A DNA stretch of 64,000 bases from Mikania micrantha (taxonomy: Eukaryota; Streptophyta; Magnoliopsida; Asterales; Asteraceae), in assembly GCA_009363875.1 (NCBI GenBank), contig CM018691.1, positions 37,797,446 to 37,861,445 on the forward strand, in the 5' to 3' direction. Positions 11,518-21,670 of this stretch are shown here, in pieces. Every line of letters begins with the position of its first letter. Positions within the stretch are counted from its first letter, which is position 1. The notes under the pieces were generated by a model. It was not told the DNA's origin. It made no database searches and saw only the letters and a program-made list of their open reading frames with translations. Both the position numbers and the translations under genes were made by a program.

Positions 11518-11550
11518 CTTTCGCTTGTTTGAGTGCCCAGAAACTTTCTC

Positions 11551-11562
11551 GCTCTGATACCA
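11551..11562 (-). other. primer-binding site (Met-initiator tRNA type)
   Basis: The minus strand reads TGGTATCAGAGC just inside the 5' LTR (11566-11796), complementary to the 3' end of plant initiator-Met tRNA. Confidence 0.85.
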
Positions 11563-11565
11563 CTT

Positions 11566-11729
11566 TGTGTGATAAATCAGAAATAGATATTGACAAATTC
11601 TGAATGACAATCGTACGATTACTTCATTGTCTTACACATATATATACATACAATACCCATAACTAACTTAACCGTTCATAACTGCAACATACATTTAATT
11701 CCCACATAACTACCACTTAATATTAATAA

Positions 11730-11779
<50 letters not shown>

Positions 11780-11796
11780 TAGCTTATATTCCAACA
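11566..11796 (-). repeat. 5' LTR of nested Copia (231 bp)
   Basis: It pairs with 8084-8304 and has a longer (TA)n tract (about 11732-11777). It is followed by target duplication GTTAT at 11797-11801. Confidence 0.9.
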
Positions 11797-11801
11797 GTTA
11801 T

Positions 11802-12244
11802 TGGGCCCGTTCGTATGAAGATCGAAAGAGCATATCAGCTAGTGTATTTTTTCTTGGTTCTGCAGCGGTCTCTTGGAGTACAAAGAAGCAGCTTGTTGTT
11901 GCTTTATCGACCACAGAAGCAGAATACATTGCAGCTAATGCAGCAGCTTGTTAGGCGGTTTGGCTTAGGAAGTTGCTGAAGGAGGTGAATCAAGAACAAA
12001 AGCATGCAACAATCATTTTTTGTGATAATCAATCAGCAATTTTTCTTACTAAGAATCAAGGATTTCACGGTTGGAGTAAACATATACATATTCGGTATCA
12101 TTATATTCGAAGTCTTGTAGAAGAGAAGCAAGTGGTGTTAAAGTCTTGTCCTACTCAAGAGCAGCTGGCAGATATCTTCACTAAGCCGCTAGGAAAGGAG
12201 CAGTTTATTTATCTACGAGATCGGTTGGGAGTTCAAAGTGTTTG
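11802..12244 (+). pseudogene. Copia RNase H, 3' part of outer pol
   Basis: This continues the RNase H of the outer element directly after the nested insertion (SYWARSYEDRKS across the repaired junction). It shows the conserved WSTKKQLVVALSTTEAEYIA and FCDNQSAIFLTKN motifs, then LADIFTKPL, and ends LGVQSV-stop just before the polypurine tract. A CAG-to-TAG change gives an in-frame stop at about 11952-11954, where related proteins have CQAVWLRK. RNase H would remove the RNA strand during reverse transcription. Confidence 0.85.
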
Positions 12245-12259
12245 AATTATGGGAGGCAA

Positions 12260-12529
12260 TGTTGGAGTAATTCAAGGTATCCGTTATTCAAAGTATCCGT
12301 TGGTTTTTTAGATTAAACATGTGCTAGAATTCATAGTCAATGCTATTGTTTAGTGGTTACCGAGTCAGTAGGTGTTTACCGAGTTGGTAGGATAGTTGCT
12401 TTCTTTTCGTTCTTTATTGTTATTTCCGTTTCTGATTGTATGCTATATATAGCAAAGTATGGTTGATGAATAAAGCATTGAGTTCTAGCTTTTACCCAGT
12501 TCATCTTGTGTTTACTTTATAAACTAACA
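12260..12529 (+). repeat. 3' LTR of outer Copia (270 bp)
   Basis: TGTTGGAGTAATTC to AACTAACA, preceded by the purine tract GGGAGGCAA. It contains a TATA-type sequence (CTATATATAG, about 12440) and AATAAA near 12470, a likely polyadenylation signal. The following CGCAT is also found at 6042-6046. Confidence 0.85.
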
Positions 12530-13355
12530 CGCATTCCATGCTTACCCATTTGAAATACGCTGACAAGACACACATGTGTGTATGCCTTGAGACTCGGCTG
12601 AGAGAAAGACCTGGAACGGGAGCCACCGGCCGACATCCGGCGTTATCTCCGGTGATGTATTAGGCGATAGTAATCTTCCCGTTATCTCACCCATCTACCA
12701 ACCATGGCAGCCGCTACATCTTTCATGGCGGCCTCACCTCTCGACCGTGGCAATTCCCTCCTCAAAACTCACAAAGTTGGATCACATTGGTTCTGTTGGT
12801 CAGGATGGCTCGTTTTCAGCGACTATGGTGGCAGGTTGTCACCGGCTGCTGGGCAGCAGCTTTGCCATCCGGACACAGCGCATCTCTGGTAAAAACCAGG
12901 CTCTCAACAGCTGCAGCTGATAATTTCTAGCGTTTAGTCACTCGAGTTCCTGTGGAAACAGGTACTAACTATCTTTACAAGCTGCCGGTGGAAAACCCAA
13001 CGCGTCGACGACCGGGCAGCCCACTAGAGGTGTCTCAACTACAATATCGTACTGATCAGTTTTTCAAACTTGTCTCGGGGTTCGGTCAACAAAAGTCAAC
13101 TGTTGTTTACACGTTGTCAAGTTTCAGAGTTGTCTCTCGAATTCGCGTACTAGACGATACATACACAAAGGTATAATTTATTAGAATTATTAGAACATTA
13201 GTTATTATTAGTTTGATTAACGTTGTTTTGAGGAGGACATATAAGGTTTAATTTAACGGACAAGCGACGACTTAATCGATATATTTATCTTAGTAAAATG
13301 TCATTTGTTAGGTGTAAAACTTATTTGATTGTAAAAGTGGTTGTTTAAAAGTTTA
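12530..13355. other. unassigned, GC-richer stretch; no confident gene
   Basis: About 12590-13170 is richer in GC than the surroundings and looks coding-like in patches. One short frame at 12704-12892 starts MAAATSFMAASPL, which resembles a plastid-targeting N-terminus. Another at 12952-13176 (74 codons) has no family I recognise. Neither is long, and they are not clearly joined by splice sites. This could be a captured gene fragment or chance. From 13180 to 13355 the sequence is AT-rich and I see nothing. Confidence 0.3.
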
Positions 13356-13781
13356 GGGGAAGGATCAAATAAAAAGTTTATTTTGCCTAAGAAGGCTAAA
13401 AAGGATTTTAAAAATCTCTAAAACCGACCCAAACGAACTCCGATTGAACTCATTTCGATGGCATTGGAACCGTTTTATCGAACCCTACAATATTTGATTT
13501 TTGGTTTTAGCTTTAACAACTAGTTTTAGAGTTTGGATTTTAGGGCATGCTTTTTTAGCTTTTAGATTTTATCTTTAGGTTTAGGGTTTGTTTTTATAAT
13601 TTTGGTTTAGTTATTAGGATTTATTGTTTATGATTTAAGGTTTACGTTTTAGGGAATTACAAGTCGGTTCCAATGATGTAAAAATGAATTCAATCGGAGT
13701 TTGTTTGAGTCGGTTTTCGAGTTTTTAAAAATCCTTCTTAGCCTTCTTAGGCAAAAAAAGCTTTTTAGGGGAACCTTCCCC
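13356..13781. mobile_element. MULE-like MITE with long terminal inverted repeats
   Basis: 426 bp with inverted repeats of about 130 bp, from GGGGAAGGATC at the left to GGGGAAGGTTCC read from the right. Inner matches include TGCCTAAGAAGGCTAA and AACTCCGATTGAA. Flanking 10-mers TAAAAGTTTA (13346-13355) and TTAAAGTTTA (13782-13791) match at 9 of 10 positions, a target size that fits Mutator-like elements. It is non-coding. Confidence 0.7.
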
Positions 13782-13906
13782 TTAAAGTTTATTTGTATTT
13801 GAATATAAAAGTAGGCAATCTAAATTGTGTAGCTTTTGACTAAAAACAAAAATTCCCAAAATAATCAAATTGAACAACTTTTTTCTTACTTTGTACATTT
13901 TACTTT

Positions 13907-14247
13907 TGTTGGGTTAATCGAATTGTTCACGGGTCAAAGGTCAACGGGTCAGCTATTCGCGGGTCAAGAGAAGAATGGTTCAAGGGGTAGAAGGGTCTTT
14001 TACCAGCACTTGAACGTGGGATTTCTTGCTGCATATTTCTATTGTTTTTATTTTGAGTTTATAATGGGTTAGATCATGGGGGGTGTTGCCCATGTTCATG
14101 CTTATTTTTAGGAGTAGGTTTATCATTTATGCATGTTTTTGTTTCCTATTGAATGCTTGTAATCATCTTAATTAGAGAGTGCAGAAAGTTTTTTTTTTCT
14201 TTTATACGTAAATCAAGTGTGTGTTAAAACCTGGGCCTGAACCAACA
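13907..14247 (+). repeat. 5' LTR of TRIM
   Basis: TGTTGGGTTAATCG to GAACCAACA, 341 bp, directly followed by the primer site. Confidence 0.92.
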
Positions 14248-14249
14248 TT

Positions 14250-14261
14250 TGGTATCAGAGC
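14250..14261 (+). other. primer-binding site of TRIM
   Basis: TGGTATCAGAGC, two bases inside the 5' LTR; initiator-Met tRNA type. Confidence 0.88.
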
Positions 14262-14978
14262 TTAGGGCTCGTATCGCGGGTTTGAGAGTCGACTTTTGAA
14301 GGGGAGGTGGTTCGTGTCAGCCATTGTCATGGGAGAAATACCGTTTGAGATGATGGGGGTGACGGGTGAACAACCCAAATTTGTGGCTGATAGGGATGAT
14401 AAAGAAAACCTTGATCGGCTTGTTCGTGATAAGGGGAGACCGCGTACATGCGTGCAAAACGAGCAGAAAGGATCCGTAAAAACAGGTGTCTTTGGGTTCG
14501 ATTCGTTTAGCAGTTGAAAGGAAACGTTAGAAGCAGGTGACTTTGTTTTTTTTCTTTTGTCGGTGTTGAAGCCTCTTGAACAAGGATGATCAGAAAATAG
14601 GGGATTTTGATTTGCTTTGTTGATACGGGATTGTTAGACGTGAGACAGCATGTGTTTTATTTTACTTTGTTTTGTTCAAGGAAGAGATTTGAGAAGCTAC
14701 ACGTGTTAACATTATGGAGGTGAAAGTTCAAATCTGATGACTTAGGATGTGGCCGGGGAAGAGGTCGTTGATCCGTGAAAAGTCAAGATGTTAATGAACG
14801 GTTCGAGCGTGATGCCATGTTACATGTTGCAAGTGTGGTGAATTGTTTCGAGTTGAGCCGGGGAGACTTTGGACATGACCTGTTGAGGTCGTGGTGTCCG
14901 GAATAGGTCGGGATGGTTCAAAAGACGACGGTTCGGTGTCGTGAGTGAAAGTGTGAACAAACCGATTAAGGGGGTGAT

Positions 14979-15312
14979 TGTTGGGTTAATCGAATTGTTC
15001 ACGGGTCAAAGGTCAACGGGTCAGCTATTCGCGGGTCAAGAGAAGAATGGTTCAAGGGGTAGAAGGGTCTTTTACCAGCAATTGAACGTGGGATTTCGTG
15101 CTACATATTTCTATTGTTTTTATTTTGAGTTTATTAGTGGGTTATATCATGGGGGGTGTTGCCCATGTTCATGCTTATTTTTAGGAGTAGGTTTATGCAT
15201 GTTTTTGTTTCCTATTGAATGTTTGTAATCATCTTAAATAGAGAGTGCAGAAAGTTTTTTTTTTCTTTTATACGTAAATCAAGTGTGTGTTAAAACCTGG
15301 CCCTGACCAACA
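14979..15312 (+). repeat. 3' LTR of TRIM
   Basis: 334 bp, TGTTGGGTTAATCG to TGACCAACA. It is preceded by the purine tract at 14968-14978 and followed by ACTTT. Confidence 0.92.
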
Positions 15313-16010
15313 ACTTTCTCCTCCCAATTTTGTCCATTGTCTTAACGGGCGCCGACACCTATGTATTAACGGGCGGGCGCTTATATAGAAACCAATTAAA
15401 ATTTGTCATCTAGCTTATATGGGCGTGAGCGCCCATATAGTATGACGCACGCCCGTAATTTCAAAATTTTTGTCACGGGCGTCGGGCCCACACTGACACA
15501 CTTGTCACGGGCGGCCGACCGTTATTTACAGGCGTCCGTGAACATTCCGCTCCAAAAAAATTTCAAAAAATTAGAAATTTTTTTAGTGGGCGGATGCCTG
15601 TTAAATTTTTTTTTAAATTACGGGCGGACGCCTGTTTATTAGGTGCGGATGCCTGTTAAATTTTTTTTTAAATTACGGACGGACGCCTATTAACAAATAA
15701 AAAGCAAACGTCTGTTAAAAAATTTTTCTTAATGGTCGGCCGCCCGTGACAAGTGTGTCAGTGTGATCCCAACGCCCGTGACACAGATTTTGAAATTACG
15801 GGCATGAGTCAGAATTCACGGGCGTCCACGCCCATATAAGCCAGATGGCAAATTTTAACTGGGCCCTATATAGGCGCCCGCCTGTTAATTTACAGGCACC
15901 GGCGCCCGTTAAGACGATGGACAAAGCTGGAATGAAGAAGTTAAATGGACAAAATGGGGTAAAAGTTGGTCAAAATGGACATTTCGAAAAATTTATCCTA
16001 TTTTTGTTGG

Positions 16011-16683
16011 ATTTAAAAGTATTTTTTTACAAACTAGACATCCTCAAATATGTTTTAGACATATTAAAGGTTATAAGTAGTAAGATAAATGAACTTTTAA
16101 ATCATTTAAAAGTTTTCAAGTCATCGTGAAGCATATAGATTCATTAGAATGATTACGGAGGTTTACTTGATTAAGACCTTTAGTCTTAATCAAGTTAAAC
16201 TACACACATAGCTAAGACCATCAGGTGAGTTTCTAAATCCACTTCTTATTTGATTATTAGAGTCTTTGGGGCTAGTATGCACATTGTTTGCTTTATATAA
16301 ATAAACCCATAGTTTCAATATCAAAGTCTACATTTCTATGTTTAAGGTATTAAAGCTTTCACATGAACTTTCTATTAGATATATTTGTATGATGAACTTA
16401 ATATGACAACATTATACTAAATGAAATTGATAACTTTATCAAAAAATAAAATGAAATTGATAAAGAATAAAAGAAGCATGGTTAATGAATTGTAAATTAA
16501 TTAAAACAGTGGTTGAGGCAATTGTTCATTTGAAATTGAACAAGTAAAGGCCATCAGATCCAAACTTAAGGGGACTAAGTTCATTTGAACTAAAGGACTC
16601 AATTCATTCGAAATTGAGGTTAGTCTAAACTTGAGGGGACTTAGTTCATACGAACTTGATATTCATTCGACCTTGTAGTTTCT
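16011..16683. other. AT-rich spacer with a short tandem duplication
   Basis: No gene seen. Between about 16560 and 16680 a roughly 66-bp unit occurs twice. Each copy has AAACTT(A/G)AGGGGACT(A/T)AGTTCAT followed by an inverted GAAC or GAA partner. It may be the edge of a lost LTR, because SIRE-like coding homology begins abruptly after it. Confidence 0.5.
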
Positions 16684-19635
16684 AGCCTCGGCTATTCATG
16701 AGTTGATCTCTAATCAACCTTTTAACTTTTCTTCTTTTATTTTTCATAATTTGGTGAACAATATTTCGTCCACAAAGAAATCTTGTATGTACCCCAGGTT
16801 TTTACAACATATCTTTAACTGTGAATTGAGTTTTTCTCTCTCACTAACTGGGAGTACATACAAAGTTCCCTTGGTTACATCCAAGGTTTTTGTACAGCTA
16901 AAGAAGAAGAGTGCCAAATTTTCTGGGATGTTCACTCCTATTCTTCCTTCTATAGAGCTTCCTGCTCCTAAGGGTGACAACTCTGTAAACCCAACAGATG
17001 TTAAACCCACACTTTCCATCACTTTACCACACCTCATTAAATTTACTTACAACGCCAACAAACCCCTGTACATCTCTCTACAGATGTGTAGGCTCCTTTT
17101 TCTGCTCCCAAAAAGAAAAAGGCAAAGCGGACTGGTCGGGGCCCAGTCCTGCCTAAGGTGCAAGCCACACCTATTGTCTCCCCACTGGATCTTCCTCTTG
17201 ATCCAGTGGATGCCCCTTACTAGTCTGCAAGCCCATAGAGCATGTCTCAACACATGCCTGAACATATCCTAAGGGATACCCACATGACTAGGGTTCCTTT
17301 TTTTAAAGGGACTCTCTTAGAACAACGACCGTCTCCCAAATCCATAGGAGATGCAGCCCCATTACATTGCCTCACCAATACTATCTCCCAGGCTCAAGGA
17401 CCATTACCTGCTACTCTGGATGAGCCACTCTCTTCCACTACCCATTCTTTAATTAGAGTGGTGACAGAGCTGCAGGCTAGGTTTCCTGACCCATAGCCTA
17501 ACATCCCAGAGGTTGACCCCAGGAGTGATGAAAGGGTCAATATAGGAGAGGTATTCACTAATGTTGAGCCTTTTATGACTCAACAGGATAGTGGTGCTAG
17601 CACTAGGATCTCTCCTGTGGCAACCCACATTGCTGATTACTTATTTGAAATCATCTTCAATGAGGGGAATCTAGGGTGCCAAAAAACCATATCCGGTGAT
17701 GGAGGTGCACGAGCTAGGTTTAGGATTCCATCGCCCCATGATTCAACCCAGGTGGAGGAGGGCACACAATTACATGAATTGATGGCCACCATTACCATCT
17801 TACAAGCCAGGGTAGCTTCATTGGAAGCAGAAGTAGTTACCCTGAGGCTCCAAGTTCAGGATAAGGATGCGCAAATACTAAACTTGCAGCAGCACCCACC
17901 TATCATCCAATTCCCTTCCATCTTGATCCCTGACAGGTGTTTCTTTCTTCCCCTGATGCTACCAAAAAAGGGGTGAAGGAACTACCTAGGGGATTTACTA
18001 GTCTAATTAGGAGAGAGAGGGAGCAACATCAAGATCCTACACCATTAAGTTGTGATTTGGAAAATGAATGGGATAAGTTCTTGGGGACTTACTTCCCATA
18101 ATCTATCTCCTCTATGAGGATGAAGAGGTGTCCATGGATACTGCTCAACAGCAACCATCTCACATCTCCATGGAACCTAGGTCCCTTGCTAGGACCTATG
18201 AGTCCCCTTTTGGGACTAGGTATCCTTCTGGGACCATAACTCAGGTTGCCATGGAGGAACCTATACAAGAAATAACCACCATCTCCATGGAACCTAAGTC
18301 CTCTCTTGAGGCTATGGCGGCTGAAGACCGCTCCTCCAATCCTGTGTTTGATGAGGACTCTTTAAGGAGCCTTCTAAGATGGTTGGTCAACAAGAGGGGG
18401 TAGTGGATGCTAAAGTTAACTCTAAAGTTGAAGCTATCTTCAAGGGCTTAATCATTCTGGAGGTTTCTTCCTCAGAAGAACAAATAACCAATGATCCAGT
18501 TGGTGAGGCCACATGGTCAATCTCCTTTGGGGTACATATACATGACAAAGGAAAAAAAGAAGCTTACCCCAGAGGAGGAAGCTGCTCAGGAGGAGTGGAG
18601 GCCAGAGAAGAAGAATGGCCAAGCAGTACCTCCCTGGATGGAGAGACCATCAGACTTGCTGCTCTCCCCTAGGGTAAATGGTATGACATTGATGAGGTCC
18701 GGAATTGGTCGGTCCCCAGGATGTTTGCTGAGCTAAATCGGGTAGAGCAGTTTGAACAGGTTGTTGCTTAATCCAAAACTCTTGCAGCTTCGACCACGAA
18801 ACAAAAGGAAGGCGCATATAAAGAGACGATGAAACAGTTGCTTCCGAACTATGGATCCTCTCGACAACAGCTGGTCCAATGAAGACTTCCACCATGGATC
18901 TATGAGTAACAGAAGTCAAAGAAAATATATCCAAGGGTGAGTTGCATCCTTTGGACCAGATCCAGGCTCAGCAGGAGGCCCTTTAGCTTAGTAGAATAAC
19001 AAGAGCTGGAAAGAATCCCTCCACAAGGCCTATGTTTGCTGCAGCTTTTAGTGAGGCAGATGCCATTATTGCTGAAGAAGCTAGAAAGGCTATGGAGCCT
19101 AAGGAAGAACCAATCACTTATCCATCCAGTCCTTCTTATGACAACATACCCATTTCCACAGTGATCAAGATAAAGGGGCTCTCAAATAAAAAACCAATAA
19201 CCCCCGATCCTAAGAAACAATTAAGGATGGATGTGAGAGGAGAAGAAGAGGAAGTTGTTATAGCTGACTCAAAAGTTGTTACAGCCGATTCAGCAGTCGA
19301 GAAAACACAAGAAGGAGAGGGAGCTAGGCAGGGAGAAGAGGCCTAGGCATAGAGCACCATGACAGTTCATGAGGGTGAGCCTGTGCCCAAGAAGTTTCAA
19401 AGAAGAAAACCTATGGCGCAGTGATCAAGTAATAAGAAAACTGAGCCCTTAAGGGTCTGTTTGGTATGAAGGAATGTAATGGACAGGGGAATGAAATGGA
19501 CGAGGGAATTGAATGGACTAGGGAAAGAAATGGATCATTACCATTCCATTGTCCTGTTTGGTTACCTTCGGTAATAAAATGATTCATTACTTCATGTTTT
19601 TTGGTAGACATGAGAAGATAAAGGAATGGAATACA

Positions 19636-20214
19636 ATTTATGGGTCGAGTCATGGTTCTAATCATTGTTCGAATCATGGGTCGGGTCGGGTTGTGGCGGT
19701 TCATGGTTCGGACCATCGGTAGGTTCATTGGTCGATTATTGTTTAGCTCATGGTTCGATCATGGGTCATGTCATGGGACAGTTCGTAGATCGAGTCATGG
19801 TTTGGTTTGTGGATCAGGTCATGGTTCGAGTCATGGTTCGGCTCATGCAACGGATCATAATTCAGATCATGGTTTGGTTCATGGGTCGGGTCATTGTTTA
19901 AGTCATGGAATGGGTCAGGGTTCATGCCATGGTTCCCGTCATGGTTTGGGTGATGGTTCGGATCATGGTTTGGGTCATTGTTTGGGTCATGGGTTTGGTT
20001 ATGAGTCGGGTCATGGGTTTGGTTACGGGTCGGGTCATAGTTTGAATCATAATTTGTGCAATGGTTCAAGTCATGGGTCGATTCATGGTTCACATCATGG
20101 TTCGGGTCATGGGTTAGGTCAAGGGTCGGGTCATGGTTTTGGTCATGGGTAAGGTCATGGTTTTGGACATGGGTCGGGTCATGGTTTTGGACATGGGTCG
20201 GGTCATTGGTTGAA
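19636..20214. repeat. 12-bp tandem repeat inside the MITE
   Basis: Degenerate units of 12 bp such as GGGTCATGGTTT alternate with TGGACATGGGTC, giving a 24-bp higher-order pattern. Because 12 is a multiple of three, long frames rich in Gly/Ser/His appear by chance; they are not genes. The inverted counterpart lies at about 20490-21080. Confidence 0.85.
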
Positions 20215-20277
20215 TCATTCCTTCAAGAGAAGGAATGAAAAAGTAACACTCCTACTCCAAGGAATGAAAATCATTAA

Positions 20278-21278
20278 GGTAGAGTTTGGTATGCATGAAT
20301 GAATGATGGAATGGAATAATTCATTACGTTGGAACGAATAGAAACGTGTTTGGTTACCACATAGGAATGGAATGTACCATTCCATAAGGAATGTGATTCC
20401 TTCACTTTTGATGGTTTTCATTCCTTTGAGTAGGGGTGATTTCTTTTCATTCCTTTCTCTTGAATGAATGATCAAACCAATGACCTGACCCATGTTCAAA
20501 ACCAAAACCCGACCCATGTCCAAAATCACAACCCGACCCATGTCCAAAATCACAACCCGACCCATGTCCAAAACCATGAGCCGACCCTTGACCTGACCCA
20601 CGATCCAAACCATGACTTGAACAATGACGCAAACCATGACTTGACCCATGATCCTAACCCTGACGCGAACCATGATTCGAATTATGACCCGACCCATGAC
20701 CATGAACCATGATGCGAACAATGACCCAATCTATGATCCGAACCATATCCCAAACCATGACCTGAACCATGACCCGATCTATGACTCAAAAAATTACCTA
20801 ACCATTGACTCAAACAATGACCTGACCCATGAACCAAACCATGACCAAGACCAAGACCAAGACCAAGACCAAGACCAAGACCAAGACCAAGACCAAGACC
20901 AAGACCAAGACCAAGACCCCATCCACAAATGAAACCATTACCCGATCCATGAAATGCCTCATGATCGAACCATGAGCTAAACAACAACAGACCGATGATC
21001 CGAACCATCACTTGACCCATGACACATGACCCGACCCATGACCCGACCGACCATGATTCGAACAATGATTATAACCATGACTCAACCCATAAATTGTATT
21101 ACATTCCTTCATATTCTCATGTCTACAAAAACAACAAGAATTAATGAATCATTTTATGACCAAAGGTAACCAAACATGACAATAGAATGGTAATGATTCA
21201 TTTCTTTTCCACGTTGATTCCATTCCTTTGTCCATTTCATTCCCTTGTTCATTCCATTCCTTCATACCAAATAGACCC
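20278..21278. mobile_element. inner inverted copy of the PIF/Tourist-type MITE
   Basis: It runs from GGTAGAGTTTGGTATG to CCAAATAGACCC, about 1001 bp, flanked by TAA at 20275-20277 and 21279-21281. Its left 125 bp is the inverted counterpart of 21282-21402, and the rest is the inverted counterpart of 19453-20274. It additionally contains a CCAAGA hexamer expansion. Confidence 0.7.
20844..20916. repeat. (CCAAGA)n hexanucleotide repeat
   Basis: About twelve tandem copies of ACCAAG/CCAAGA, present only in the inner MITE copy. Confidence 0.9.
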
Positions 21279-21670
21279 TAAAAGTGAAAGAATAACATTC
21301 TATGGAATAGTACATTCCGTTCCTATGTGATAACGTTTCTTTTCCTTCCAACGTAATGACTCATTCCATTCCATCATTCATTCATGCATACCAAACGTTA
21401 CCTAAATGTATATGTCCCTATCCTTGATTGTATCTTTGATGGCCCAACATAATTATTTACTCTGAAATTGGCAAACGGTTGCATCATGGCACTCTCCTAT
21501 GACAAAATTCCGTCTCTCCTTGCCCCAACCATCTTTATTCTTGCAGATTTCCCTCTTAGCAACCCCTCCAACCACAAGACATGAAGGATTGCTATCAGGA
21601 TGGTCAAGGGAAGAGCAAAAGTTCTTAGAGAAAATCCTTAAGTTTTGGTAGCATCAGCCTAGGGGGAGAC

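Larger units (their letters stand above)
8084..11796 (-). mobile_element. young, rearranged Copia element (nested)
   Basis: This 3713-bp minus-strand element is inserted in the outer Copia RNase H. Target duplication GTTAT lies at 8079-8083 and 11797-11801, and removing the insert restores the outer frame. Both LTRs, the primer site and the polypurine tract are present. The two LTRs differ by one substitution plus the length of a (TA)n tract, so insertion was recent. The interior is shorter than a full Copia element (about 4.5-5 kb). It lacks the gag C-terminus, zinc knuckle, protease and first part of integrase, and contains a segment in reverse orientation at 10598-10857. Confidence 0.9.
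6047..12529 (+). mobile_element. Copia retrotransposon relic, 5'-deleted, with nested insertion
   Basis: A plus-strand Copia relic holding integrase, RT and RNase H pieces and a 3' LTR (12260-12529). The 5' LTR, gag and protease are missing. The five bases after the 3' LTR (CGCAT, 12530-12534) recur at 6042-6046 followed directly by TGTT, the first bases of the LTR. This fits one insertion that later lost its 5' part internally. It is interrupted at 8084-11796 by a second Copia element. The boundary at 6047 is an inference. Confidence 0.75.
13907..15312 (+). mobile_element. TRIM (short non-coding LTR retrotransposon)
   Basis: A 1406-bp element with two LTRs (13907-14247 and 14979-15312), a primer site (TGGTATCAGAGC, 14250-14261), a purine tract before the 3' LTR (AAGGGGGTGAT) and an exact target duplication ACTTT (13902-13906, 15313-15317). 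The 731-bp interior has no gag or pol homology. Its only open frame (14296-14517, 73 codons) is unrecognised. The LTRs differ at few positions, so it is fairly young. It depends on another element's proteins. Confidence 0.92.
13851..16010. mobile_element. GGGCG-rich foldback element, left arm split by a TRIM
   Basis: Two arms of about 290 bp are inverted copies: 13851-13906 plus 15318-15550 on the left, and about 15730-16005 on the right. Shared blocks include GTCTTAACGGGCGCCG, TAAAATTTG.CATCT.GCTTATATGGGCG and CACACTGACACACTTGTCACGGGCGGCCG. The homology of the left arm continues across the TRIM insertion: 13851-13906 mirrors about 15945-16000. The centre has GCGGACGCCTGTTA-type repeats. It is non-coding, and its outermost ends are not sharply defined. 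Confidence 0.65.
19453..21402. mobile_element. PIF/Tourist-type MITE containing an inverted copy of itself
   Basis: Outer ends are GGGTCTGTTTGGTATG at the left and, read inward from the right, GGTAACGTTTGGTATG. They are flanked by TAA (19450-19452, 21403-21405), the 3-bp target of PIF/Harbinger elements. Inside, at another TAA, sits a second copy in reverse orientation (20278-21278). Removing it leaves an element of about 950 bp made of 19453-20277 plus 21282-21402. No transposase is encoded. The insertion splits the env-position ORF of the SIRE-like element. Confidence 0.75.
16684..21656 (+). pseudogene. env-position ORF, degenerate and interrupted
   Basis: Homologous to the ORF at 1-3364. 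Recognisable parts are SNQPFNFSSFIFHNLV and MYPRFLQHIFN (16703-16830), the conserved coiled coil LQARVASLEAEVVTLRLQV (about 17795-17860), an acidic Ser/Glu region, a Lys-rich part (19170-19420, RRKPMAQ) and, after the MITE, a weak C-terminal block (FPLSNPSNHKT, about 21550-21590). Many stops and frameshifts occur, for example at 17272, 17496, 17976 and 18403. The coiled-coil segment is the best preserved part, as in the other copies. Function unknown; non-functional here. Confidence 0.75.

Noticed and set aside
19640..20152. Long open frame rich in Gly-Ser-His (and similar frames on both strands up to 21065)
   Set aside because: Produced by a 12-bp tandem repeat, which keeps every frame open; it lies in a MITE and has no conserved domain.
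20464..20932. Asn/His/Asp-Pro-rich frames resembling a repeat protein
   Set aside because: Antisense or shifted reading of the same tandem repeat and of the CCAAGA hexamers.
19636..21080. CRISPR-like array
   Set aside because: Repeats are contiguous 12-mers without unique spacers, in a plant-type genome.
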